15,250 bases of DNA from Clostridia bacterium (GTDB taxonomy: Bacteria; Bacillota; Clostridia; Christensenellales; CAG-917), in assembly GCA_017507205.1 (NCBI GenBank), contig JAFWBH010000146.1, forward strand, positions 1-15,250, in the 5' to 3' direction. Both the position numbers and the translations under genes were made by a program. Shown in pieces: positions 1 to 7,223 of this stretch. Position 1 is the stretch's first letter, and each line of letters begins with the position of its first letter. The notes under the pieces were generated by a model. It was given only the letters and a program-made list of their open reading frames with translations. It did not search any database and was not told the DNA's origin.

Positions 1-76
1 AGTGGAATGTCCTTAATGTGCAAGAGCCGTAAGGAACGCAGTGACGGAATAGCGATTGCTACGAAGTTAATCGCGT

Positions 77-114
77 CGTGTGTCCCCTTTGCGTAGCAAA
101 TGAGGGGAAACACG
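77..114. repeat. Long imperfect inverted repeat
   Basis: The arms CGTGT-CCCC-TTTGC (77-81, 84-87, 88-92) pair with GCAAA-GGGG-ACACG (96-100, 104-107, 110-114). The apical loop is GTA, with internal loops of 2-3 bases on each side. There is no T-tract directly after it on either strand, so it is not a standard terminator. It is probably part of a repeat element. Confidence 0.55.
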
Positions 115-127
115 TGAGGCAGGGGTG

Positions 128-180
128 GTTATTCGCTTGATATGTTCACACTCACTATGTCACAAAACGCTAAATAGCGC
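128..180. repeat. Longer copy of a repeat also found at 328-346
   Basis: GTTATTCGCT (128-137) and AAATAGCGC (172-180) flank 34 bases bounded by CGCT direct repeats (134-137 and 168-171). The same two ends occur fused at 328-346 as GTTATTCGCTAAATAGCGC. The second copy is exactly what a deletion between the two CGCT repeats would give, or the first copy gained 34 bases. Confidence 0.5.
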
Positions 181-199
181 TATTTTTTATTGACGGATG

Positions 200-231
200 T
201 TTGCAGGCAGTGTTTTACTGCACTCTGCAAA
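200..231. repeat. Stem-loop with 7+5 bp stem
   Basis: The outer arms TTTGCAG/CTGCAAA (200-206/225-231) and inner arms GCAGT/ACTGC (207-211/217-221) pair perfectly. They enclose a GTTTT loop, with one 3-base bulge (222-224). No T-tract follows on the plus strand. On the minus strand it lies just beyond the proposed terminator at 259-315. Confidence 0.55.
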
Positions 232-258
232 ACTGCGATATTTAGATGAAGAACAAGG

Positions 259-315
259 AAACAAAAATCCCACGGACAGGCGTGTACTTGGTGTACATAA
301 CTGCTCGTGGGATTT
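259..315 (-). terminator. Rho-independent terminator of the minus-strand array
   Basis: Perfect 10 bp arms AAATCCCACG (plus 265-274) and CGTGGGATTT (306-315) are followed on the minus strand by TTTTTGTTT. This lies 36 bases past the stop codon of the dehydrogenase gene, where a terminator is expected. The loop is unusually long (31 bases) and holds two GTGTAC copies (282-287, 291-296) that can form an inner stem. Confidence 0.8.
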
Positions 316-327
316 ACTGTTGACGAT

Positions 328-346
328 GTTATTCGCTAAATAGCGC
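328..346. repeat. Short copy of the GTTATTCGCT/AAATAGCGC repeat
   Basis: GTTATTCGCTAAATAGCGC ends four bases before the dehydrogenase stop codon. Its CGCTAAATAGCG part is a small inverted repeat (CGCT/AGCG). It matches the two ends of the 128-180 copy without the 34 bases between them. Confidence 0.5.
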
Positions 347-350
347 AGTT

Positions 351-1319
351 TTATATTTCGATGAGAATATTATTAAACTGATACGGATACTCCACGCATT
401 TTTTGATCATTTCTGGCACGTCTTCAAAATATACGCTTTCGGTGATGACTCCGTCTATTTTGATGATCTTGTTGGCGAGGAGATTGATGGCAGAGCTCAT
501 TTCATCAATGCCGTCTGCAACACCCTTTACTGTCAGCTTTTTGTCAAGAATGACATTCATATCAAGCTGATGCTTTTGATGTGATGAATAGCCAGACACT
601 ATCACAACACCATTTTCCTTCACAAGACGTGCAATATTTGCAAAGGGAATGCTATCTCCGGTGAAAACTGCAAAATCGCACATTCTGCCACCTGTGATTT
701 CTTCCACTCTTCTTTCAAGATTGTCAAACATTGGATTGAGGGTGTAATACACGCCCCAGCTTTCTGCAAGCTTAAGCTTGTCACCATTGATGTCAACCAA
801 AATTGGCACCAGCTGATAGTAGATTGCAATTTGTGCAAGAATAAGTCCAACGGTTGATGCGCTTGAAATGAGGATGTAGTCACCCTTGTCGCAGTCCATA
901 CTCTCGATGATACTGCTTCCCAATGCAACATAATCGGTGAAAACGGCCTCGTTGTCACTGATTCCGTCAGGGATTGCATAGACATTTTCTGCAGGGAGTG
1001 AAACAAAGTCCACAAGCAAGCCGTCACGATTGACACCAAGGACATCAACTCTCTCTACACCATGCTTTTCAGCTTTGATGAATGGGCTGACAATCACTCG
1101 TGAGCCGAGCTTAAAGCCCAGTGATTCGTCTGCCTCACTGACATATGCAACACCACTGTGGCCGGGGACAATATGCTCACTGTCCGTGACAAAATGGACA
1201 ATGTCATCTGCTGACAATGCCACCTTGCTCATTTTCACCTTGACCTCGTCTTGACCACGATCAACAAGGTTTTCAATGAGCTTTATTTCATTTTCGTTTT
1301 CTATACACCATTTTCTCAT
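351..1319 (-). CDS. Degenerate MDR-family (zinc-type alcohol dehydrogenase-like) protein
   Basis: The 322-residue product resembles medium-chain dehydrogenases/reductases, usually 320-360 residues. It has a GroES-like N-terminal half and a Rossmann half. PGHSG (residues 52-56) aligns with the family's GHE zinc motif, but the usual GxCGxD cysteine is replaced by ALSADD (34-39) and the Glu after His54 by Ser. The structural four-cysteine zinc loop is absent. The nucleotide-binding turn reads SSASTVGL (152-159) instead of the usual glycine-rich turn, followed by an acidic Asp176 (VDINGDK) that would favour NAD(H). A zinc-dependent alcohol dehydrogenase reaction is therefore doubtful; quinone-reductase-like or non-catalytic roles are possible. 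The ATG at 1319 is preferred over a TTG at 1340, because the TTG lies upstream of the promoter's -10 box. It lies 56 bases past the RNase gene and ends at a strong terminator. Confidence 0.8.
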   Translation of the reverse strand: MRKWCIENENEIKLIENLVDRGQDEVKVKMSKVALSADDIVHFVTDSEHIVPGHSGVAYVSEADESLGFKLGSRVIVSPFIKAEKHGVERVDVLGVNRDGLLVDFVSLPAENVYAIPDGISDNEAVFTDYVALGSSIIESMDCDKGDYILISSASTVGLILAQIAIYYQLVPILVDINGDKLKLAESWGVYYTLNPMFDNLERRVEEITGGRMCDFAVFTGDSIPFANIARLVKENGVVIVSGYSSHQKHQLDMNVILDKKLTVKGVADGIDEMSSAINLLANKIIKIDGVITESVYFEDVPEMIKKCVEYPYQFNNILIEI

Positions 1320-1328
1320 ACTTATATT

Positions 1329-1357
1329 ATTATACCACAATCACGCGCCTTTTGCAA
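1329..1357 (-). promoter_or_regulatory. Promoter of the MDR gene, giving a leaderless mRNA
   Basis: On the minus strand TTGCAA (plus 1352-1357), a 17-base spacer and TATAAT (1329-1334) form a sigma-A-type promoter. The TGG just before TATAAT makes an extended -10. The ATG at 1319 begins nine bases after the -10 box, so transcription should start at or within about three bases of it. No Shine-Dalgarno site is present. Confidence 0.65.
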
Positions 1358-1375
1358 GGGCTTAATTTCTTGTGG

Positions 1376-2842
1376 TCAAATCTCCACTGCCACATTCGGC
1401 AAAATTTCCTCGCCATCTGTGATTTCAAAGAAATATTCATTTCTTTTCAGCTTTTCATCTGGAATAAGATATGCCTTGACACCACTCAATGCCTTGCCCT
1501 TGTCAACGCTGAATACATCAACCTCTTTATGCGCCTCAATAAGTGCTGGATTCACCCTTGCGACAATGCTTTCTCCCTTGTTTTTCAATGTAAAATCAAC
1601 AAGATCTCCCCTCATCATCAAAAGCGCCTGGATAGATGATAAAACGTGGCCATCAATGCAATCCTCACAATCATCAAGCATAAATTCAGCAATGGGCAAT
1701 GAGGTTTTCTTCCTTGTCAGCTGAACAAGTCCAAGGCTGGTCATCTCAACTGCCGATGTGCGCTTGCTGTCCTTTTTCAAGCACTCTTTAAGACAATTGA
1801 CAACATCTGTCTTGTGGCTCTTGTCTGTCATATCAATAAAATCAATGACAACAATGCCACCAATGTTTCTAAGTCGCAATTGCCTTGCAATCTCCTCTGC
1901 GCCTTCAAGGTTGGTCTTGTAGACGGTATCTTCAAGATTTTGCCCACCGACAAACTTTCCAGTGTTGACATCAATGACGGTCAATGCTTCTGTTTTGTCT
2001 ATGATGAGATAACCACCATTCTTCAAATTCACGCGTCTTTCATACAGCCTGTTGATTTGATTGTCAACGCCAAAATGCTTGAATATGTTTCTGTCACCAT
2101 CATAATATTCAACCGTTGCTCCACTCACATTATCCCTGAGGATTTCAGCAATGGTCTTTTCATTTACAATCACCTTATCTATGTCCTCTGCAAGAGTATC
2201 ACGGACTGCTCTTTCAAGAAGCTCTGCCTCCTGAAACACAAGGGCTGTCGGAGTGGCAGATTGATAGTTTTTGACCACTCTATCCCACAACGAAATAAGC
2301 TGGTCGATTTCTGCTTTAATTTCATCATCAGAGGCTTTATATGACGCAGAACGCACGATAAAACCCATGTTTTGTGGACAAAGCGATTTTACAAGGTCCT
2401 CAAGATACTGCCTTCTTTCTGGATTTTCAATCTTCCTTGACACCCCGATATAGCTTGACATTGGAGTGAAAACAAGATAGTAGCCAGCGAGGGTGATGTC
2501 TGTGGTGAGGCGAGGTCCTTTTGTGCCAAAGCTGTCCTTTTCAACCTGACACATAATCATATCCCCGGGGCTTACATTGAGGGGCCTTGCTCCTCCGTTG
2601 ACACAGATTTGCCCGGGGTCAACGAGGTCATCTCCTACGTGCAAAAAGCCATTTCTGTCAAGACCAATATTGACAAAAACGGCCTTCATGCCAGACAGCA
2701 CGTTTTCAACCTTTCCCTTGTAAATGTTTCCGACAATACCCGTCCTTGATGAATGCTCAACAGAGAACTCTTCAAGGGTTTTGCCGTCTACAAGAGCAAC
2801 ACGCACTATCCCTTCTGTGTAGTCGATGAGGATGTTTTTCAT
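1376..2842 (-). CDS. rng: Ribonuclease E/G family endoribonuclease
   Basis: The 488-residue protein has the catalytic-core length of RNase G. These enzymes cleave single-stranded AU-rich RNA and take part in rRNA maturation and mRNA decay. An S1-like RNA-binding domain lies near residues 35-115 (GNIYKGKVENVLSGMKAVFV). The magnesium-binding aspartates are Asp291 in VIDVNTGKF and Asp334 in VIDFIDM. The zinc-link motif CxxC that joins subunits in RNase E is present as Cys392-Glu-Asp-Cys395. There is no long C-terminal degradosome scaffold. The ATG follows the TIGR03936 stop by one base with no clear Shine-Dalgarno site, so translation is probably coupled. The neighbourhood with the TIGR03960/TIGR03936 pair is typical of Clostridia. 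The ribosomal protein genes rplU/rpmA that often follow are absent. Confidence 0.92.
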   Translation of the reverse strand: MKNILIDYTEGIVRVALVDGKTLEEFSVEHSSRTGIVGNIYKGKVENVLSGMKAVFVNIGLDRNGFLHVGDDLVDPGQICVNGGARPLNVSPGDMIMCQVEKDSFGTKGPRLTTDITLAGYYLVFTPMSSYIGVSRKIENPERRQYLEDLVKSLCPQNMGFIVRSASYKASDDEIKAEIDQLISLWDRVVKNYQSATPTALVFQEAELLERAVRDTLAEDIDKVIVNEKTIAEILRDNVSGATVEYYDGDRNIFKHFGVDNQINRLYERRVNLKNGGYLIIDKTEALTVIDVNTGKFVGGQNLEDTVYKTNLEGAEEIARQLRLRNIGGIVVIDFIDMTDKSHKTDVVNCLKECLKKDSKRTSAVEMTSLGLVQLTRKKTSLPIAEFMLDDCEDCIDGHVLSSIQALLMMRGDLVDFTLKNKGESIVARVNPALIEAHKEVDVFSVDKGKALSGVKAYLIPDEKLKRNEYFFEITDGEEILPNVAVEI

Positions 2843-2843
2843 A

Positions 2844-3470
2844 TTATTTCAAATATAAGTCAACGTCAATTTCCTTGCCGTCAACATCAACATATTGTGC
2901 AATTTTTGCTATTGTTGTGATTTTGATATCCTTGCCATATTTTTCGTTCAAGCCTGTGGCAAGTCTGTCAACACGGAGATTGTTGTTGCCAGAGGCAAGA
3001 CGGACACCAAGACGGCCATCTGCATTGAATATCCCAAAGATTTTCCTTGCGATATCCTCTGTGACCATATCATCCTTTTTCTTGTAGGTGATTTCAAAGC
3101 CGTCCTTATAATCAAACTCAAAATAAGGCACGTCCAAAACATAGTCAGCAGACACGCTTTTCCCTTGAATGTTAGGGTTTTTGTCTGTTTTGAACCAGTT
3201 TATTGCTTTGAGTCCATCGGGGACAGAATTGTTGAAGCGTTCAAAAACCTCGTCACCATTCATATCTGTGTCAATTGCCACATATTCAGCATAGGAATTG
3301 ACACCCAGCACCATAGGTGGTGAGAAAAACAACAATGCGTGGGGGTTGAAGCCCTGTGAATGCTTGACAGGTATCCCTGCTCTACGCAAAATTCGTCCTA
3401 TATGCTTGAGAAGGTCTATGTGGGAGATGAACCTTGCATCAAGGCTTTTTGTATATTTCAACACTATCAT
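2844..3470 (-). CDS. TIGR03936-family (DUF2344) radical-SAM-associated protein
   Basis: The 208-residue protein belongs to a family that accompanies the TIGR03960 radical-SAM enzyme and has no firmly known reaction. The typical N-terminal pattern is visible: LKYTKSLDARFISHIDLLKHI, then RAGIPVKHSQGFNPH and SPPMVLGVNSYAEY. There is no signal peptide, membrane segment or cysteine cluster, so it is a soluble partner and not itself an iron-sulfur enzyme. The ATG at 3470 is chosen over a GTG at 3482. AAGGTG lies nine bases upstream of the ATG, and the ATG overlaps the preceding TGA as ATGA. It is translated in a coupled way between TIGR03960 and RNase E/G. A role in tRNA or rRNA modification is a guess from the RNase neighbour and family fusions only. 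Confidence 0.88.
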   Translation of the reverse strand: MIVLKYTKSLDARFISHIDLLKHIGRILRRAGIPVKHSQGFNPHALLFFSPPMVLGVNSYAEYVAIDTDMNGDEVFERFNNSVPDGLKAINWFKTDKNPNIQGKSVSADYVLDVPYFEFDYKDGFEITYKKKDDMVTEDIARKIFGIFNADGRLGVRLASGNNNLRVDRLATGLNEKYGKDIKITTIAKIAQYVDVDGKEIDVDLYLK

Positions 3471-5233
3471 ATTATTGTGCACCTTCCCAGCTTATTTGCT
3501 CCACAGCCGTTGCAACCCTCTCTGCAATTTTTTGTGGTTATTCCTTGATATGCAAGATGTCTTTGACCCAGCAAGTACTTCTTGCTGACACCAATATCAA
3601 TGAAATCCCAAGGCAAATCCTTATCCTCTGATATTTCTCCAATATATTCGCCCATATCAATACCACAATCGGCAAAGGCTTGTGTCCAGATATCCCAGCT
3701 GAAATACTCTGTCCAGCTGTCAAATTTTGCGCCAAGCTCGTATGCGCGCACAATGACAGGAGCCAGCTTCTTGTCACCTCTTGCAAGGACAACTTCAAGG
3801 ACAGATGTTTCTGCACCATGCCATGAGAATGATACGCCCTTGATTTCACGGAGTGCGTTCCTCAAAAGCTTTTGTCTCCTCAACATTTCGTCAAGGGAGA
3901 TTTGTGCTTCCCATTGAAAAGGAGTGCTAGGCTTGGGGATGAACACCGAGCAAGACACTGAAATTGTCAAATTGCGCTTTTTGCGTATTTCGATATAAAG
4001 GCTTCTGAGCCTCTTGCATATCTCTGCAATGCCCAAAATATCCTCATCGGTTTCTGTGGGCAAGCCAAGCATAAAGTAAAGCTTTACACTGTCATATCCT
4101 GCCTCGAATGCTCTGCCAATGTTGCCAATTTCCTCATCTGTCACATTTTTGTTGATGACATTACGGAGCCTTTGTGTGCCTGCTTCCGGCGCAAAGGTCA
4201 ATGAGCTGCGTCTTGAAGATTGTGCCATTTCCTTTGTAAAGCTTGAAAGCCTCAGGCTTGGAAGGGCAAGCGTAATCTTCTTTTCATCAATGAATGGGCG
4301 AAGCTCTTTTTCAAGGTCCATAAGACCTGTATAGTCGCTTGTTGAAAGTGAGCAAAGTGAAATCTCACCAAAGCCAGAATTGTTGATCATTTCCCTGCCG
4401 TATTCAGCACATTTTTCTGCCGAACGTTCACGGATAGGACGATAATAATAGCCTGCTTGACAGAATCTGCATCCACTTGCACAGCCACGATACAATTCAA
4501 GAGTTGCTCTGTCGTGAACAATCTCGATATTTGGCACAAGGGGCTTTGTGGGATAAGGTGCGTTTTCAAAATCCTTGACCACTGCCTTGACCACCCTTTC
4601 ACCCTCAGTCAAAAGTGAAGGCACATATACTCCTTCAATCTTTTTCAGCTCTTCAAGGATTTGAACCTTACTCAAGCCCTTTTCCTTGCCTTCGGCAACC
4701 TTCTTCAAAAGCTCAAGATCTGCCTCTTCGCCCTCACCAATGACAATACAATCAAAAAACGGAGCAAAGGGCTCTGGGTTTACTGCGCAAGGACCACCTG
4801 CACAAATAATTGGATATTCACCTCCTCTGTCCTTTGCATAAAATGGTATGCCAGCAAGGTCGAGCATATATAAAACATTTGAATACAAAAGCTCAAACTG
4901 CACAGAAAAGCCTACCACATCAAAATCCTTCAATGGTGTGGCTGTTTCAAGGGACAACAAGGGTATGTCGTTTTCACGGAGCTTTGCCCCCATATCTGTC
5001 CAGGGAGCATAGCATCTTTCTGCGATAAAATCGGGGTGTCTGTTGATAATATCATAGAGTATCTGAAGCCCCAGATTGCTCATGCCGATTTCATAAATAT
5101 CAGGGAAGCAAAAACAAAATTTTGCCTTTGCCTGCTTCTTCATATCGGGGACATTCCACTCGCCACCCACATATCTTGCAGGCTTTTCAACAGACAGCAA
5201 AAGCTCATCTATTTTTTTCTTGTAATCGTTCAT
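3467..5233 (-). CDS. TIGR03960-family B12-binding-type radical-SAM protein
   Basis: The 588-residue cytosolic enzyme has an N-terminal cobalamin-binding-like region (about 35-190; PDIYEIGMSNLG, VGFSVQFELLYSNV, CAGGPCAVNPEP, IGEGEE). A radical-SAM barrel follows, with the 4Fe-4S ligands Cys251, Cys255 and Cys258 in RGCASGCRFCQAGYYYRP. PEAGTQRLRNVINK and KLYFMLGLPTETDEDI are typical of the methylthiotransferase-like branch. A C-terminal cysteine group (NCREGCNGCGA) may hold a second metal site. The substrate is unknown; an RNA modification is plausible but unproven. Its ATG begins one base after the kinase stop with no good Shine-Dalgarno site, so it relies on coupling. It overlaps the next gene by ATGA. 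Confidence 0.92.
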   Translation of the reverse strand: MNDYKKKIDELLLSVEKPARYVGGEWNVPDMKKQAKAKFCFCFPDIYEIGMSNLGLQILYDIINRHPDFIAERCYAPWTDMGAKLRENDIPLLSLETATPLKDFDVVGFSVQFELLYSNVLYMLDLAGIPFYAKDRGGEYPIICAGGPCAVNPEPFAPFFDCIVIGEGEEADLELLKKVAEGKEKGLSKVQILEELKKIEGVYVPSLLTEGERVVKAVVKDFENAPYPTKPLVPNIEIVHDRATLELYRGCASGCRFCQAGYYYRPIRERSAEKCAEYGREMINNSGFGEISLCSLSTSDYTGLMDLEKELRPFIDEKKITLALPSLRLSSFTKEMAQSSRRSSLTFAPEAGTQRLRNVINKNVTDEEIGNIGRAFEAGYDSVKLYFMLGLPTETDEDILGIAEICKRLRSLYIEIRKKRNLTISVSCSVFIPKPSTPFQWEAQISLDEMLRRQKLLRNALREIKGVSFSWHGAETSVLEVVLARGDKKLAPVIVRAYELGAKFDSWTEYFSWDIWTQAFADCGIDMGEYIGEISEDKDLPWDFIDIGVSKKYLLGQRHLAYQGITTKNCREGCNGCGANKLGRCTII

Positions 5234-5234
5234 A

Positions 5235-6182
5235 TCAGTTCATTGCAAGGCAGGCTGCGCCAATGATGCCAGCCTCGTTTCCAAGGGTTGCTGCAACCAC
5301 CTTAATCTTTGGATTATACTTTGAGCCATAGACGTTTCTTGACACGTATCTTTGCAAGGGCTTGACCAAAACATCACCCTGTCTTGACACACCACCACCG
5401 ATGATCATAACCTCGGGATAAAAGAGATTTGCAAAGTTTACAAGGCCTATGCCGATATACTTGATATATCTGTTGAGTGTCGCAACAGCCACTTTATCGC
5501 CTTGTTTTGCTGCGATGAACACTGTCTTTCCGTTGACTCCGTAAATTTTGGCAACTTCATTGAGGACACTCTCGGGGTGCTTTGCCATGGCTTGCTTCGT
5601 TTGCTCAATGAGGGCTGTTGCTGATGCGTATGCCTCATAGTGCCCCTTCTTGCCACAGCCACAGGTGGGGCCACCAAAGTTGATCTGTATATGGCCACCC
5701 TCTGCGCCTGCACTGCGATTGCCAGTGAGGAGCTTTCCGTCAACAATAATGCCTGTGCCAAGGCCTGTGCCAAGAGTGATCATGACGCTGTTCATTGCAC
5801 CCTTGCCTGCACCAAATCTTGTTTCTGCAAGAGCTGCACAATTGGCGTCATTGCTGATCTTGATATTGCTTACACCAAGGCGTGCTGTGAGCATTTTTAC
5901 AACAGGCACCTTGACAAGATTGATGTTGCAACAATAGACAATCTCACCCTTTTGATCCCAAACTGATCCGGGGAAGCCAAGACCGATGCCTGCGATGTCA
6001 GCCATTGTAAGCTTGTGTGCTATGGCAATGTCCTCAATGAGCACTGCGATTTGCTCAACGATTTCATCTGATGGCTTGTCGGGGACTGTGACGATAAATT
6101 GTTGTCTTAAAATGTTGCCGTTTTCGTCAATGATGCCAGCCTTAATGCTCATACCACCAACGTCAATACCGATATAGTACAT
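5235..6182 (-). CDS. ROK-family sugar kinase, probable glucokinase
   Basis: The 315-residue cytosolic kinase probably phosphorylates glucose or a related hexose with ATP. The first phosphate-binding motif is GIDVGGMSIKAGII (5-18), with Met where Thr is usual. The catalytic base is Asp112 in SNDANCAAL. The glycine-rich TLGTGLGTGII (136-146) and the ROK zinc site EGGHIQ...CGCGKKGHYEAYASA follow. His164, Cys174 and Cys176 are kept, while the third cysteine is replaced by His181. A ROK DNA-binding N-terminus is absent, so it is an enzyme, not a repressor. The start has a strong GGAGG site four bases upstream and its own promoter. It leads the operon with the radical-SAM pair and RNase E/G, an arrangement with no obvious metabolic link. 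Confidence 0.9.
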   Translation of the reverse strand: MYYIGIDVGGMSIKAGIIDENGNILRQQFIVTVPDKPSDEIVEQIAVLIEDIAIAHKLTMADIAGIGLGFPGSVWDQKGEIVYCCNINLVKVPVVKMLTARLGVSNIKISNDANCAALAETRFGAGKGAMNSVMITLGTGLGTGIIVDGKLLTGNRSAGAEGGHIQINFGGPTCGCGKKGHYEAYASATALIEQTKQAMAKHPESVLNEVAKIYGVNGKTVFIAAKQGDKVAVATLNRYIKYIGIGLVNFANLFYPEVMIIGGGVSRQGDVLVKPLQRYVSRNVYGSKYNPKIKVVAATLGNEAGIIGAACLAMN

Positions 6183-6219
6183 AAATCCTCCGTGCTTTGA
6201 AGCGATTGTATTTTTTTAA

Positions 6220-6248
6220 ATTTTAGCACAAAGGGACAAAAAAATCAA
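6220..6248 (-). promoter_or_regulatory. Promoter of the ROK kinase operon
   Basis: On the minus strand TTGATT (plus 6243-6248), a 17-base spacer and TAAAAT (6220-6225) match a sigma-A promoter. The expected start near 6213 gives a leader of about 30 bases ending in GGAGG before the ATG at 6182. It lies in the only sizeable gap between the protease and the kinase. Confidence 0.6.
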
Positions 6249-6264
6249 TATATTCCTCGTTTTT

Positions 6265-6287
6265 TTATAAAGCCTAATGCTTTATAA
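6265..6287. repeat. Perfect 9 bp hairpin over the protease stop codon
   Basis: TTATAAAGC (6265-6273) and GCTTTATAA (6279-6287) flank the loop CTAAT. The 3' arm (plus sense) contains the protease stop codon. On the minus strand it is followed by A residues, not a T-tract, so it is probably an mRNA 3'-end stem or pause site. A run of T residues further on (6236-6244 region) could still help weak termination. Confidence 0.5.
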
Positions 6288-7223
6288 CCTCTTGTATTTC
6301 CTTTTGGGCAATTTTCTTGCTCTTTTTCTTTTTGAAAAAGAGGATTTTTCCCCTATAATTTCATCACATTCGGCACCCACATCTGCCGTTATGGAGCTTA
6401 GGCTTGTTGCTCTTCCACTCAACGCATCGCCAATTGGCGTTGACATCTTATAGGTCAAGGCAAGGCTCTTCAATTTTTCTTCATCAAAGGATAAGAAATC
6501 CATGTCAACCACCTCAAATGTGACAAGGGCATTCTGACCTGAAAAGCGTAAAAGTCGTTGTAGAGGCACATCTTTTGATATGAGGATATTCTTCCTTTCT
6601 ACACCTATGGTGTAGTCCTTTGAAATTGAGGAAAATATGCTGACATAGCTTTCCTCTGCTCTGTCTGTGATTGCCCCATAAAAAAGAAATATCGCAACAA
6701 CAGCAAAAGTGAAGTTTGGCGTTGCAAAGCAAGACAGCACAAACAAAACCAATGCACACACACTGACAATAACGCCAAAAACTTTCAGCCATTTTATCGC
6801 TTTCAGCTTGTTTTTTGAAAGTCCAACCAAAACTCTTGCCCCATCAAGTGGATATACGGGCAATAAATTGAAAAATGCCATTGATATATTGGCATTGAGA
6901 AAGGGTCTTGTCACCGTATAGGCCGATGGGAAAACCCACCATATTCCCACGGTGATAAGAGCAAGGGCAATGTTTGTCACTGGCCCAGCAAGACCTATCA
7001 TCACACTTGACCTGCTGTCAAAGCTTTCCTTTGTGGACATCTCTGCACCAAATGGCATAAGCACAAGACTGCCCATAATATAGCCTCGTGATTTTGCCAC
7101 CAGATAGTGTCCTGCCTCGTGGAGCAGGACTGCAAGAAACGTCCACAACATGCTTGCTCCCCCACCAAAAATTATGGTGAGAATGACAAGCACGCCAAAA
7201 AGTGGATGAATTTTGATTTTCAT
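6282..7223 (-). CDS. M50-family intramembrane metalloprotease, SpoIVFB-like
   Basis: The 313-residue membrane zinc protease has HEAGH at 35-39 within the first membrane segments. The third zinc ligand lies in NLLPVYPLDGARVL (119-132; Asp127). At least four hydrophobic segments cover about residues 10-35, 73-98, 112-128 and 145-185. This matches the site-2 protease family that cuts membrane-bound precursors, such as pro-sigma-K in sporulating Bacillus. A soluble C-terminal part (about 190-295) and a strongly basic tail (SKRKRARKLPKRKYKRL) follow. No LytM-containing SpoIVFA gene is adjacent; a small membrane protein gene sits upstream instead. The substrate is unknown and sporulation is not proven by this gene alone. 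The start codon lies in a palindrome at 7221-7238. Confidence 0.9.
   Translation of the reverse strand: MKIKIHPLFGVLVILTIIFGGGASMLWTFLAVLLHEAGHYLVAKSRGYIMGSLVLMPFGAEMSTKESFDSRSSVMIGLAGPVTNIALALITVGIWWVFPSAYTVTRPFLNANISMAFFNLLPVYPLDGARVLVGLSKNKLKAIKWLKVFGVIVSVCALVLFVLSCFATPNFTFAVVAIFLFYGAITDRAEESYVSIFSSISKDYTIGVERKNILISKDVPLQRLLRFSGQNALVTFEVVDMDFLSFDEEKLKSLALTYKMSTPIGDALSGRATSLSSITADVGAECDEIIGEKSSFSKRKRARKLPKRKYKRL

Larger units (their letters stand above)
1..264. other. Gene-free stretch rich in inverted repeats
   Basis: No convincing gene is seen here. The stretch holds a chain of inverted repeats: TCCTTA/TAAGGA (10-15/30-35), GCGATT/AATCGC (52-57/69-74), a long imperfect hairpin (77-114), the palindrome AAATAGCGCTATTT (172-185), and a hairpin at 200-231. 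One frame is open from the window edge to a TAG at 94-96, but it has no visible Shine-Dalgarno site and reads through the repeats. The density of stem-loops suggests a dispersed palindromic repeat element or the edge of a structured RNA. Which of the two cannot be decided from one copy. Confidence 0.6.

Noticed and set aside
7..96. Short plus-strand frame with ATG at 7 and stop at 94-96
   Set aside because: It lies over several inverted repeats, has no visible ribosome site within the window and its product resembles translated repeat DNA.
1334..1376. ACCACAA/TTGTGGT inverted repeat as the RNase gene terminator
   Set aside because: The arms are 7 bp with a 29-base loop and no T-tract follows on the minus strand; it overlaps the next promoter.
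6265..6287. Hairpin at the protease stop codon as a classical terminator
   Set aside because: On the minus strand it is followed by A residues, not T residues; the T-run is on the wrong side.
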